Below are positions 29,998-37,915 of a DNA stretch of 64,000 nucleotides, piece by piece. The notes under the pieces were generated by a model. It was not told the DNA's origin. It did not search any database and was given only the letters and a program-made list of their open reading frames with translations. Position 1 is the stretch's first letter. Each line of letters opens with the position of its first letter. Made by a program: the position numbers and the translations under genes. Source of the DNA: DASQPA01 sp963757335 (GTDB lineage Bacteria > Acidobacteriota > Thermoanaerobaculia > Multivoradales > UBA5704); the NCBI GenBank assembly GCA_963757335.1, contig CAVWRJ010000024.1, positions 434,001-498,000 of the forward strand, written 5' to 3'.

Positions 29998-31225
29998 ACC
30001 TCACCCCCCGCCCCCCCGCCCAAGCCCAAGCAAAGTTGTACCCCCCAATAGGCCCAAACGCATCCAGAATCTCCCCGCAAAGAAACAGCCCCGGCCACCT
30101 CTTACTCTCCATCGTCCGAGGGTCCACCTCCGAGAGCGCCACCCCCCCGCCCGTCACCTCGGCCTTCCCATACCCCTCGTCCCCAGTCCATGGCAGCGGG
30201 TACCGAGTCAGCAGCTCCACCAACCGGAGCCGCTCCTCCCGGCGTAACTGCGGCGGTCGCCGATCCGCCGGAATCCCTGCCTCCGCGAACAGCATCTCCG
30301 CGAGCCGCGCCGGGAGCTGCCGCCGGAGGTACCCGAGTACCGTCCCCTGCGTTTCCCGCAACCCCGCCTCCCACTCACCCGCATCCATCTCTGTCCACTG
30401 GACGTAGATCGGCTGCCGCCCACCCCCCGCCCTCCGCGACCGCACCGCCAGGTGCGAGACGTCGAGCACCGTCGGCCCGCTGTACCCCCGGTGAGTGAAC
30501 AGAAACCCGCCCCGCACCTCCAACCCCCTTCCCACCCCAGGCGCCCGCAGGGTCACGACGGGTGACAGCCCGGCCAGGCCGACGTGGGGGTGAGGGTTCG
30601 CCGTCAGTGGAGTGAGCGCTGGATAGGTCGGATGAATCTCGTGCCCGAGCCGGCGGGCGATCTCGATCCCGATGCCGTCGCTTCCGGTTCCGGGGAGCGA
30701 GAGCCCCCCGGTCGCCAGCACCACCGCTCCCGCCACCAGCGGCTCCTGCCCGGCGATCCGCACCGTCCAGCCGCCTTCTGGGGTCTTCGGCGGTTCGAGG
30801 TCGACGACCTGGGTGTCGTAGCGGAGCTCCACCCCTTTCCTTCTCGCCAGGGCGTAGAGACCGTCCCGCACGTCCCTCGCTCGGTTGGAGGCGGGGAAGA
30901 GCTTGCCGGTCTCGGGCTCCAGGGCCAGGGGGATTCCCACCTCCTCCTCGAAGAAGCGGCGCTGCTCGGGGAGGGGCCAGGAGAGGAGGATCTTCTTTAG
31001 GGTGTTGGGGGAGGAGTCGGTGACGAAACGGGTGGGGTCCAGGTGGGAGGGGAGGATGTTGCACCTGCCGCCGCCGGAGACGAGGATCTTTCGGCCGCCG
31101 TCCGGCGTCCGCTCCAGGAGGAGGACCCGGCGGCCCGCTTTGGCGGCGAAGATCGCCGCCACGGTACCCGCCGCTCCAGCTCCGACGACGACGACGGGAG
31201 GCTCTGGACCGTTCGCTCTCTCCAT
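29960..31225 (-). CDS. HI0933/YhiN-type NAD(P)/FAD-dependent flavoprotein
   Basis: A 421-residue flavoprotein. The N-terminal FAD site is VVVVGAGAAGTVAAIFAAKA, followed by the family-specific GRKILVSGGGRCNI, VLATGGLSLPGTGSDGIG and, near the end, LFLCGEILDAFGPIGGYNFA. Its reaction is not established. The ATG at 31225 gives the conserved N-terminus, although the frame stays open far upstream through a repeat array. The C-terminus is odd: after YNFAWAWAGG the frame runs on into the island's globin gene. One G fewer in the G-run near 30013-30019 would give a stop at once, so the tail may be a sequencing artefact or mark the island junction. Confidence 0.85.
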   Translation of the reverse strand: MERANGPEPPVVVVGAGAAGTVAAIFAAKAGRRVLLLERTPDGGRKILVSGGGRCNILPSHLDPTRFVTDSSPNTLKKILLSWPLPEQRRFFEEEVGIPLALEPETGKLFPASNRARDVRDGLYALARRKGVELRYDTQVVDLEPPKTPEGGWTVRIAGQEPLVAGAVVLATGGLSLPGTGSDGIGIEIARRLGHEIHPTYPALTPLTANPHPHVGLAGLSPVVTLRAPGVGRGLEVRGGFLFTHRGYSGPTVLDVSHLAVRSRRAGGGRQPIYVQWTEMDAGEWEAGLRETQGTVLGYLRRQLPARLAEMLFAEAGIPADRRPPQLRREERLRLVELLTRYPLPWTGDEGYGKAEVTGGGVALSEVDPRTMESKRWPGLFLCGEILDAFGPIGGYNFAWAWAGGRGVRFSYRHSLTVRLS

Positions 31226-31317
31226 GCGAGGAACCTTATGCCAGGAGAGCGCCGGAACGAGCTCTCTCCGGCTCTGGAGAGGAGCGCGGCGGGCGGCGGT
31301 TGAGGCGGAGCGGCTCT

Positions 31318-31569
31318 GGGAATGTGCAGTTCTGGTTTGGAAATGTGCATTTCCAAGACGGGAATGATCTTTTCTGAACCGGAAAAGAGCTTTTCCAAAT
31401 TGGAAAAGCTCATTTCTGAGTTGGAAAAGAGCTTTCCGCGGTCGGAAAAGAGCTTTTCTGACCTGGGAATGAGCTTTTCTGGAACCGGAAAGGTCTTTCC
31501 CAAACCGGAAAAGAGCATTTCTGAAGTAGAAAAGAGCTTTTCCGGGGCAGAAATGAGCTTTCCGCAGCC
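31318..31569. repeat. Degenerate 21-bp tandem repeat array (12 units)
   Basis: Twelve units of 21 bases with the pattern GGAAAAGAGCTTTTC plus a variable six-base tail. Most units contain the small inverted repeat GAAAAG-AG-CTTTTC. Because 21 is a multiple of three, long frames stay open on both strands; the plus strand reads as heptads such as EKSFSKL. It lies just upstream of the flavoprotein gene. Units differ at several positions each, so the array is old or under loose constraint. Confidence 0.85.
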
Positions 31570-32030
31570 GGCGAGCCGCAGTCTCTCGCAGAATCCCCTC
31601 CCCCAGATCCACAACGAAATGCAGGCCGGCGAATTTTTTCGCCAGAGCGTTCCTGCATCCTCCTGCCTGGAATCCTGGTCGCGGCAAGGCAGGGCCAGAT
31701 AGCGGCAGGTAGAACCAGGTTCCAGGTCAGGGCGCTGCTAAATCGGTCGTGGAGTGTAGTTCCAGGACAAATCTGTAAGGGAGGGACTTGACAACCTGCA
31801 TCCAGCGATTATGATCTGCCCAACAAGTCGAGGTGCTGTCCCGAGAGCATGGAGGCTTTCGGGGTTCTCGCGGAAAGGACCGGGTGGGAAGACTCGCCGG
31901 CAGGGGCGGGACTGTCTGAAATCACAAAGTGTTGCAACTTATGTCACAGCGCGTTGACTTCCTATTTCCGTAGGTTACCATTCACCCGTCGTAGCAAACA
32001 GCTGGGCCGGTGGGCCCGAAGGAGGACGAG
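31570..32030. other. Gene-poor stretch between the repeat array and a small-ORF pair
   Basis: No convincing gene was found. The frames open here lack ribosome sites and recognisable domains. It contains a strong promoter-like element at 31788-31815 and a second weak -35-like TTGACT near 31953, so it may hold the leader of the following genes or an untranslated RNA of about 200-400 bases. Confidence 0.5.
31788..31815 (+). promoter_or_regulatory. Near-consensus sigma-70 promoter
   Basis: TTGACA (31788-31793), 16 bases, TATGAT (31810-31815), the best housekeeping promoter match noticed in the window. The first ORF with a ribosome site starts about 215 bases downstream. Confidence 0.65.
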
Positions 32031-32234
32031 ATGAAGTCGGCCAGAGCGCCGCCAAGAGCGCGGTACGGAAAGATCCGAGACGTGTGGAAGAAGTTCCCGG
32101 AAGAGAGCCCCCGGGCAGGAGGGCCCCCTTCCGGACGTCACTGCTGCGGAGAGCACCTTGTTCCATCGGGGAGTCGGGTGCGCGTCCACGAGAGACAGCT
32201 CCGTAGCTTAACTCACAAGCTACCAAGAGGCTAG
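32031..32234 (+). CDS. Possible small basic protein (67 aa)
   Basis: An open frame with AAGGAGG eight bases before its ATG. The product is Arg/Lys-rich and hydrophilic (MKSARAPPRARYGKIRDVWK) with one CC pair. It has no known family and might be a leader ORF. It ends eight bases before the next gene, which suggests translational coupling. Confidence 0.4.
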   Translation: MKSARAPPRARYGKIRDVWKKFPEESPRAGGPPSGRHCCGEHLVPSGSRVRVHERQLRSLTHKLPRG

Positions 32235-32242
32235 ACAAGACA

Positions 32243-32758
32243 ATGACCACGAAACCCGCAGCACCGAAAAAGACGTTTACCGACACCAACGCCAACTCCT
32301 TTTCCGACAAGGTCCTGCGTTGGGAGCTGCTCGAGGCCAAGCTCGCGCCGCTCCTCGACACCATGCCGTACATCAAGCCCGTGCACGACGACCTCGTTCA
32401 GCTCATCGCCACAGCGAAGACCCACGAGTTCGGGCTGAAGAGCCTGCGGGCCACCTCCCGCCAGGGGGCCGCCGACCGCAAGGTGATGATGAAGCAGGGC
32501 GACGACATCAGAAGCCGGCTCGGCTCGGCCCTCGCCTTCGAGCACGGCACCACCAGCGTGCTCCTGACCGAGTTCGGCATCCGGCCGCGCAAGCCCGGCG
32601 GCCGCAAGAAGAAGGCGAGCCCTCCTCCCACCCCGGCCCCCCCTCCCACCCAGCAGCCGGAGGTCGCGACCCAGCCCGGGCCGCAGGCAGCTCCTCCGGC
32701 GGGAGTGGCATCTTCTCCCGCATCTTCTCCGGCATCTTCTCCGATGACGGCGAAGTAG
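32243..32758 (+). CDS. Unknown protein with helical core and Pro/Ala-rich tail
   Basis: A 171-residue protein. Residues 1-110 are predicted helical (NSFSDKVLRWELLEAKLAPL, then a region ending FEHGTTSVLLTEFGI). A basic linker RKPGGRKKK and a low-complexity Pro/Ala/Ser tail with the direct repeat ASSPASSPASSP follow. It has no signal peptide. It is followed by a clear rho-independent terminator, which supports an expressed gene. Function unknown. Confidence 0.6.
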   Translation: MTTKPAAPKKTFTDTNANSFSDKVLRWELLEAKLAPLLDTMPYIKPVHDDLVQLIATAKTHEFGLKSLRATSRQGAADRKVMMKQGDDIRSRLGSALAFEHGTTSVLLTEFGIRPRKPGGRKKKASPPPTPAPPPTQQPEVATQPGPQAAPPAGVASSPASSPASSPMTAK

Positions 32759-32798
32759 AGAGAGGGAGATCCGTCTTTACCAGAGTAGGGTAGTGCCA

Positions 32799-32821
32799 GG
32801 GGGGCTTCGGCCCCCCTTTTT
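32799..32821 (+). terminator. Rho-independent terminator
   Basis: A seven-base-pair stem GGGGGGC-TTCG-GCCCCCC (32799-32816) is followed by five T. It lies 40 bases after the stop of the preceding gene. Confidence 0.9.
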
Positions 32822-32862
32822 CATTCCCGCAGCGTTGCCCCTACTCGGCCCCTACTCGGCCC

Positions 32863-33687
32863 CTATCCCCGCCACTGCTGCCAGAAGAGAATCGCGGTGA
32901 CCAGGAGGCCGATCACCACCACCGCCGCGCGGGCCTTCTCGCGGCCGATCCGGCGGGCGAAGCGGGCCCCGGCGTAGCCGCCGATCGTCGAGCCGAGGAC
33001 GATCACCAGGGCGGCCGGCCAGGAGACCACCCCGCGGTAGAGGAAGTAGCCCGCCGCCACGCCGTTGATCGCCAGGGTGAAGAAGTTCTTCAAACCGTTC
33101 ATGGCGTGAATGTCCCGGAGACCGAGAAAGCCGAGCACGGCGAGCATCAGGATGCCGATGGCGGCGCCGAAGTAGCCGCCGTAGATCGAGATGCCGAGCT
33201 GGCAGAGGGAGGCGACCGTGAAGCGCTGCCAGGAGAGGTGCCCGGGATGATCGAGGCCGGGCGGTTCCGGCTTCCCCGGCGTTTCAGAGGCGGAGCTCCC
33301 CGGCCGGGCGTCGCGGCGGCGGGCCAGGAAGCCCTGGAGGAGGAAGAGGGCGGTGGCGAAGAGGATGAGGAGCGGGGCGAGATGGGCGAAGAGCTTCTCC
33401 GGGGTGCGGAGGAGGAGGATCGAGCCGATCGTCCCGCCGAGGAGGCTGGGGAGGAAGAGGGTCTTCAGCCAGGCGCGGTGGGTGCGCACCTCCTGGCGGT
33501 AGCCGTAGAGGCTCGCCGCCACCCCGGGGAAGAGCCCGACGGTCGCCGTGGCATTGGCCACGATCGAGGGTTGGCCCAAAAGCAGCAAGGTGGGGAAGAC
33601 GAGAAGGGTGCCGCCCCCCGCCATGGCGTTCATCACCCCCGCCCCCATCCCAGCGGCGAGGAGGGCGACGAGCTGGGCGGGGGACAT
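32863..33687 (-). CDS. TSUP-family (TauE/SafE) membrane transporter
   Basis: A 274-residue inner-membrane protein with about eight helices and the duplicated family motif GMGAGVMNAMAGGGTLLVFP near the N-terminus. The second-half counterpart is FGAAIGILMLAVLGF, followed by LGSTIGGYAGARFARRI. Members export or import sulfite, sulfoacetate or other small anions; the substrate here is unknown. It stands alone between a terminator and a large inverted repeat. Confidence 0.88.
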   Translation of the reverse strand: MSPAQLVALLAAGMGAGVMNAMAGGGTLLVFPTLLLLGQPSIVANATATVGLFPGVAASLYGYRQEVRTHRAWLKTLFLPSLLGGTIGSILLLRTPEKLFAHLAPLLILFATALFLLQGFLARRRDARPGSSASETPGKPEPPGLDHPGHLSWQRFTVASLCQLGISIYGGYFGAAIGILMLAVLGFLGLRDIHAMNGLKNFFTLAINGVAAGYFLYRGVVSWPAALVIVLGSTIGGYAGARFARRIGREKARAAVVVIGLLVTAILFWQQWRG

Positions 33688-33799
33688 GGCGCGCGATTAT
33701 TTCATGGGGGGAGAAGGCGTGGGGGAGAATGGGGAACGGTCGGGTGAGTCTCTCTGGGAGGCAGGATCTTCTCAGGCCCCAAGCGGTGGACCGGGTTGT

Positions 33800-33986
33800 A
33801 GCCCCGAAGGGGCGGCGGTCTGTAGCCTGGGGCGCAAGCCCCAGGTAGAAAGCGAAGCGCGAGCCAGCCCCGAAGGGGCGACGGAACGGAGAGCGCCACC
33901 GTCGCCCCTTCGGGGCTTTCGGGATAGGGAGACGGAAAATCCTGGGGCTTGCGCCCCAGGCTACAGACCGCCGCCCCTTCGGGGCT
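33800..33986. repeat. 46-bp perfect inverted repeat with 95-base interior
   Basis: The arms 33800-33845 and 33941-33986 are exact reverse complements. Each arm is itself built of two small palindromes, AGCCCCGAAGGGGC and CCTGGGGC-GCAA-GCCCCAGG. The interior carries a further copy of the first palindrome and its complement. This is a compound intergenic repeat, perhaps a miniature or REP-like element. It fills most of the 350-base gap between the TSUP gene and the aldo/keto reductase gene. Confidence 0.85.
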
Positions 33987-34040
33987 GGACAGGCCCTGGG
34001 CTACAAGTCTCGCGGCGGCAATTTTGAGAGGAGGGTGCCA

Positions 34041-35021
34041 ATGAACTACGCGAACCTCGGGAAGACCGGGCTCAAGGTCTCCCGGATCTGTTTGGGCTGT
34101 ATGAGCTACGGCCGTTCGAAGTGGCGCGAGTGGGTGCTCGACGAGGAGCCGAGCCGGCCGTTCATCCAGCGGGCGCTGGAGGCGGGGATCAACTTTTTCG
34201 ACACCGCGGACATGTACTCCCTGGGGGCTTCCGAGGAGGTCCTCGGCCGGGCGATCCACGACTTCGCGCGGCGGGAGGAGGTGGTGATCGCGACCAAGGT
34301 CTTCTGGCCGATGGGCGCCGGGGCGAACGACCGCGGCCTCTCCCGGAAGCACATCTTCGAGGCGATCGACGCCTCGCTGCGGCGGCTGGGGACAGACTAT
34401 GTCGATCTCTACCAGATCCACCGCTACGACCCCGAAACCCCGCTCGACGAGACCCTGGAGGCGCTCCACGACGTCGTCAAGGCCGGCAAGGCGCTCTACA
34501 TCGGCGCTTCGAGCATGTTCGCCTGGCAGTTCACCCGCGCCCTCTATCTCGCCGAGAAGAACGGCTGGACCCGCTTCGTCTCGATGCAGAACCACTACAA
34601 CCTCGTCTACCGCGAGGAGGAGCGGGAGATGATGCCGCTCTGCCGGGCCGAGGGGATCGGGGTCATCCCCTGGAGCCCGCTCGCCCGCGGCTTCCTGACC
34701 GGGAAGCGCAAGCGCGAGGACAAGGGCGACACCGTGCGGGCGAAGACCGACGAGTTCGCCCACCACATGTACTTCGCGGAGGAGGACTTCCAGGTGGTCG
34801 ACCGGGTGCTGGAGATCGCCGGCAAGCGCGGGGTGCCAGCCGCCCAGGTCGCCCTCGCCTGGCTCCTCGCCCAGCCCGGGGTGACGGCGCCGATCGTCGG
34901 CGCCACCAAGAGGGAGCACCTGGAGGATGCCCTGACTGCCCTCACCTTAGACCTCTCGGCCGAGGAGAAGAAGGCGCTCGAAGAGCCCTACCGGCCGCAT
35001 CCGGTTCTGGGGCATCAGTGA
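34041..35021 (+). CDS. Aldo/keto reductase
   Basis: A 326-residue (alpha/beta)8 oxidoreductase. The catalytic tetrad is visible: Asp and Tyr in FFDTADMYSLG, Lys in VIATKVFW and His in LYQIHRYD. The NADP(H)-binding end reads APIVGATKREHLEDA. It reduces aldehydes or ketones. The ATG at 34041 has GAGAGGAGGG upstream with about seven bases of spacing. The stop overlaps the GTG of the VirJ-like gene (GTGA). Confidence 0.93.
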   Translation: MNYANLGKTGLKVSRICLGCMSYGRSKWREWVLDEEPSRPFIQRALEAGINFFDTADMYSLGASEEVLGRAIHDFARREEVVIATKVFWPMGAGANDRGLSRKHIFEAIDASLRRLGTDYVDLYQIHRYDPETPLDETLEALHDVVKAGKALYIGASSMFAWQFTRALYLAEKNGWTRFVSMQNHYNLVYREEEREMMPLCRAEGIGVIPWSPLARGFLTGKRKREDKGDTVRAKTDEFAHHMYFAEEDFQVVDRVLEIAGKRGVPAAQVALAWLLAQPGVTAPIVGATKREHLEDALTALTLDLSAEEKKALEEPYRPHPVLGHQ

Positions 35022-35902
35022 GAGGCGCCCGGCGGCGGGCCGCCCTGGGGACCTTGCTGACCCTGCTCCTCGCTCTCGCCGGGGTCGGGGCTCTCCAAGC
35101 CGTGGGGACTGCCGGGCAGGCGCTGCCGATCGTCGGCCCTCCGGCTCCGGCGCCCGCCGGTCCGCCGTCCCCGGCTTCCCAGGAGACCCCGGCTTCCCAG
35201 GAGACCCCGAAGCGGCGGCCCCGGCCCCGGCGGGTCCTCGCCGACCTGCCGCTCGTCGAGGTCCATCCCGCGGCGGGGCCGAAGACGGCGCTGATGGCGG
35301 TGCTCTTGACCGGCGACGGCGGTTGGGCGGTGACCGACAAGGGTCTCTCGGCCGAGCTCGCGGCCCACGGCATGCCGGTCGTCGGCTGGAACTCGCTCCG
35401 CTACTTTCTCCACTCGCGAAACCCCGACGGCACCACCCGGGACCTGGAGCGCATCCTCCGCCACTACCTGCCGGTCTGGCACCGGGAGAAGGTGGTGCTC
35501 ATCGGCTACTCCTTCGGGGCCGACGTCATGCCCTTCCTCGTCCACCGCCTGCCCCCCGATCTCCGCGCCCGGGTCGCGCTCGTCGCCCTCCTGGGGCCGG
35601 ACGAGAAGGCGGGGTTCCGCTTCCACCTCGCCGAGTGGCTGGGGAAGGACTCCAAGGACACCCTCCCCGTCCGCCCCGAGCTCGAGACCCTCCGCGGCCT
35701 GCCGATCCTCTGCTCCTACGGCGAGGCGGAGGAGAAGAGCCTCTGCCGGGAGCTCGATCCGAGCCTGGCGCACATCCACCCCCGGCCGGGCAACCATATC
35801 GTCGGGAAGAACTACGGCAAGATCGTCGAGGAGATCCTCCAGCTGACCGGGCTGCCGGTGCCGGCGATGCCGGGCCGGGGGAAGGGGGCTTCCCGTCCGT
35901 AG
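35018..35902 (+). CDS. VirJ-like (AcvB C-terminal-domain-like) periplasmic serine hydrolase
   Basis: A 294-residue protein. An N-terminal export signal (LGTLLTLLLALAGVGALQAV), a Pro-rich linker with the direct repeat PASQETPASQETP, then the VirJ domain: LLTGDGGWAVTDKGLSAELA, GWNSLRYF and LIGYSFGADVMPFL (nucleophile Ser), with late His in HIHPRPGNHIVG. In Agrobacterium the AcvB protein hydrolyses lysyl-phosphatidylglycerol; VirJ is the related plasmid-borne form. The GTG start overlaps the aldo/keto reductase stop. The next gene encodes what resembles the other half of AcvB. Confidence 0.78.
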   Translation: MRGARRRAALGTLLTLLLALAGVGALQAVGTAGQALPIVGPPAPAPAGPPSPASQETPASQETPKRRPRPRRVLADLPLVEVHPAAGPKTALMAVLLTGDGGWAVTDKGLSAELAAHGMPVVGWNSLRYFLHSRNPDGTTRDLERILRHYLPVWHREKVVLIGYSFGADVMPFLVHRLPPDLRARVALVALLGPDEKAGFRFHLAEWLGKDSKDTLPVRPELETLRGLPILCSYGEAEEKSLCRELDPSLAHIHPRPGNHIVGKNYGKIVEEILQLTGLPVPAMPGRGKGASRP

Positions 35903-35970
35903 CCCCTTGTTGCAGAATGCAGATCCGCACGGCCTCGGACCTGCGCTCATCTCCAGGAGAATCCCCGTTC

Positions 35971-36741
35971 ATGAAGACCCCTGCCGTCCTCTTGTCCCTG
36001 TTGCTCGCCGCTGTCGTCTCGACCGGCCTGGCCTCCGCTACCGAGCAGAAGCTGAGCTTGGAAGAGCCCTTCGGCACCGTCACCGTCTACCACCAGACGC
36101 CTCACCCGCAGTATGTCGCCATCTTCATCTCCGGGGATGGCGGCTGGAACCTCGGGGTGGTCGACATGGCCCGTGAGATCGAGGGCATGGACGCCCTGGT
36201 GATCGGGGTCGACATCCGGCACTACATGAAGGCGGCGACCGCCGCGCCCGACAAGTGCTTCGATCCGGGGACCGACTTCGCCGAGCTCGGCCGGGTGGTC
36301 GAGAAGAAGCTCGGCTATGGCAAGCACGTCCCCCCCGTCCTCATCGGCTACTCCTCGGGCGCCACTCTGGTCTATGCCGCTCTCGTTCAGGCGCCGCCCA
36401 AGACCTACACCGGCGCCCTCTCGCTCGGCTTCTGCCCCGACCTCATCGTCAACCACCCCATCTGCAAAGGCGCCGGCCTCACCTGGGAGCACGACCCGCA
36501 CCACAAGGGGGTCGATTTCCTCCCCACCAAGAACCTGGAGGAGCCCTGGATCGCCTTCCAGGGGGACATCGACCAGATCTGCACCCCGGAGGACACCCGC
36601 ACCTATGTGAAGAAGGTCCCCAACGGCGAGCTCGTCTGGCTCCACAAGGTGGGCCACGGCTTCTCGGTCCCCAAGCATTGGATGCGGGAGTTCAAGGACG
36701 GCTTCGCCAAGATCACCTCGGGCGAGGGGAAGGCGAAGTAG
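35971..36741 (+). CDS. AcvB N-terminal-domain-like secreted alpha/beta hydrolase
   Basis: A 256-residue protein with a signal peptide (MKTPAVLLSLLLAAVVSTGL) and a second hydrolase fold. IFISGDGGWNLGVVDMAREI, GVDIRHYMKA, VLIGYSSGATLVYAALVQAP (nucleophile Ser) and LSLGFCPDL resemble the N-terminal half of AcvB. A late His is in HKVGHGFSVP. GDGGW is shared with the gene before it. Together the two genes look like AcvB split into separate chains in swapped order. AGGAGA lies 11 bases before the ATG. Confidence 0.75.
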   Translation: MKTPAVLLSLLLAAVVSTGLASATEQKLSLEEPFGTVTVYHQTPHPQYVAIFISGDGGWNLGVVDMAREIEGMDALVIGVDIRHYMKAATAAPDKCFDPGTDFAELGRVVEKKLGYGKHVPPVLIGYSSGATLVYAALVQAPPKTYTGALSLGFCPDLIVNHPICKGAGLTWEHDPHHKGVDFLPTKNLEEPWIAFQGDIDQICTPEDTRTYVKKVPNGELVWLHKVGHGFSVPKHWMREFKDGFAKITSGEGKAK

Positions 36742-36746
36742 CCCCC

Positions 36747-37829
36747 ATGCCCCACCTCTTCGAGCCCCTCGAGCTGCGCTCTCTCCGTCTTCCCAACCGG
36801 GTCCTCGTGTCGCCGATGTGCCAGTACTCGTCGGTGGATGGCTTCTCGACCGACTGGCATCTCGTGCATCTGGGGAGCCGTGCCGTCGGCGGGGCGGCCC
36901 TGGTGTTCACCGAGGCCTCGGCGGTGACGGCCGAGGGGCGGATCAGCCCGCAGGATCTCGGGATCTACGACGATCGGCATGTCGAGGGGCTGGGGCGGAT
37001 CGTTCGTTTCGTCAAGGAGCAGGGGGCGGCGGCCGGGATTCAGCTCGCCCATGCCGGCCGGAAGGGCAGCACCCCGCGCCCGTGGGACAGCGGTCGCGCC
37101 GTCGCTCCGGCGGAGGGAGGCTGGGAACCGGTGGCGCCGACCGCGGCGCCGTTCGCTACCGGTTACCCGGTGCCCCGGGCATTGGCGCTGGCGGAGATCG
37201 GGGGCGTCGTCGCCGCCTTCCGGGCCGCCGCGGAGCGGGCCCGGGCGGCGGGGTTCGACGTCGCCGAGATCCATGCGGCGCATGGGTATCTGATTCACGA
37301 GTTCCTCTCGCCGCTCGTCAACACCCGGACCGACGAGTACGGCGGCTCCTACGACAACCGGGTGCGGCTGTGCCTGGAGGTCGTGGAGGCGGTGCGCAAG
37401 GTGTGGCCGGAGAATCTACCCGTCTTCGTACGGCTCTCCGCTACCGACTGGAAAGAGGGCGGATGGGACCTCGAGCAGTCGGTCGAGCTGGCCCGGCGGC
37501 TCCGCGAGCGCGGGGTCGACCTCGTCGACTGTTCCTCGGGCGGCGCGGTGCCCGAAGCGAAGATCGCGGTCGGTCCGGGATACCAGGTGCCGTTCGCCGA
37601 GCGGATACGGTGGGAGGCGGGCATCGCGACGGGAGCCGTGGGGCTCATCACCGATCCGGCGCAGGCGGATGCCATCGTTCGTTCCGGTCAGGCCGACTGC
37701 GTGCTCTTGGCCCGGGAGATGCTGCGCGATCCCTACTGGCCGCTCCACGCCGCCCAGGCGCTCGGGCACCAGGTGCCCTGGCCCGTCCAGTACGTGCGGG
37801 CGGCGGCTCCGGGGACTCCGGGAAGGTGA
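36747..37829 (+). CDS. Old yellow enzyme family oxidoreductase (YqjM/NamA-like)
   Basis: A 360-residue FMN-dependent TIM-barrel reductase. LPNRVLVSPMCQYSS includes the Cys typical of the YqjM group. GIQLAHAGRKGS and HAAHGYLIHEFLSPLVN give the His-x-x-His substrate pair; TDEYGGSYDNRVRL follows. It reduces activated C=C bonds with NAD(P)H. The gene starts five bases after the AcvB-like gene, so it is probably in the same transcript as that pair and the aldo/keto reductase. Confidence 0.93.
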   Translation: MPHLFEPLELRSLRLPNRVLVSPMCQYSSVDGFSTDWHLVHLGSRAVGGAALVFTEASAVTAEGRISPQDLGIYDDRHVEGLGRIVRFVKEQGAAAGIQLAHAGRKGSTPRPWDSGRAVAPAEGGWEPVAPTAAPFATGYPVPRALALAEIGGVVAAFRAAAERARAAGFDVAEIHAAHGYLIHEFLSPLVNTRTDEYGGSYDNRVRLCLEVVEAVRKVWPENLPVFVRLSATDWKEGGWDLEQSVELARRLRERGVDLVDCSSGGAVPEAKIAVGPGYQVPFAERIRWEAGIATGAVGLITDPAQADAIVRSGQADCVLLAREMLRDPYWPLHAAQALGHQVPWPVQYVRAAAPGTPGR

Positions 37830-37849
37830 GGGGGAACGCATAGGGTAAG

Positions 37850-37909
37850 CCGGTACTGGCTCAGTTTGATTCTGCCCCGTCCCCTCGAACCAAACTGAGC
37901 CAGTACCGG
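37850..37909. repeat. 19-bp inverted repeat between convergent genes
   Basis: The arms 37850-37868 and 37891-37909 are exact reverse complements, with a 22-base loop. It lies between the 3' ends of the old yellow enzyme and dnaE2 genes and lacks T-runs. It could be a bidirectional end signal or a dispersed element. Confidence 0.75.
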
Positions 37910-37915
37910 TAAGCC

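Noticed and set aside
31226..31687. A long N-terminal extension of the flavoprotein frame running through the 21-bp array
   Set aside because: The FAD-binding motif starts nine residues after the ATG at 31225, as is usual for the family; the extension is only the repeat read in an open frame.
31849..32034. A 61-codon ORF after the strong promoter
   Set aside because: No ribosome site and no recognisable protein features.
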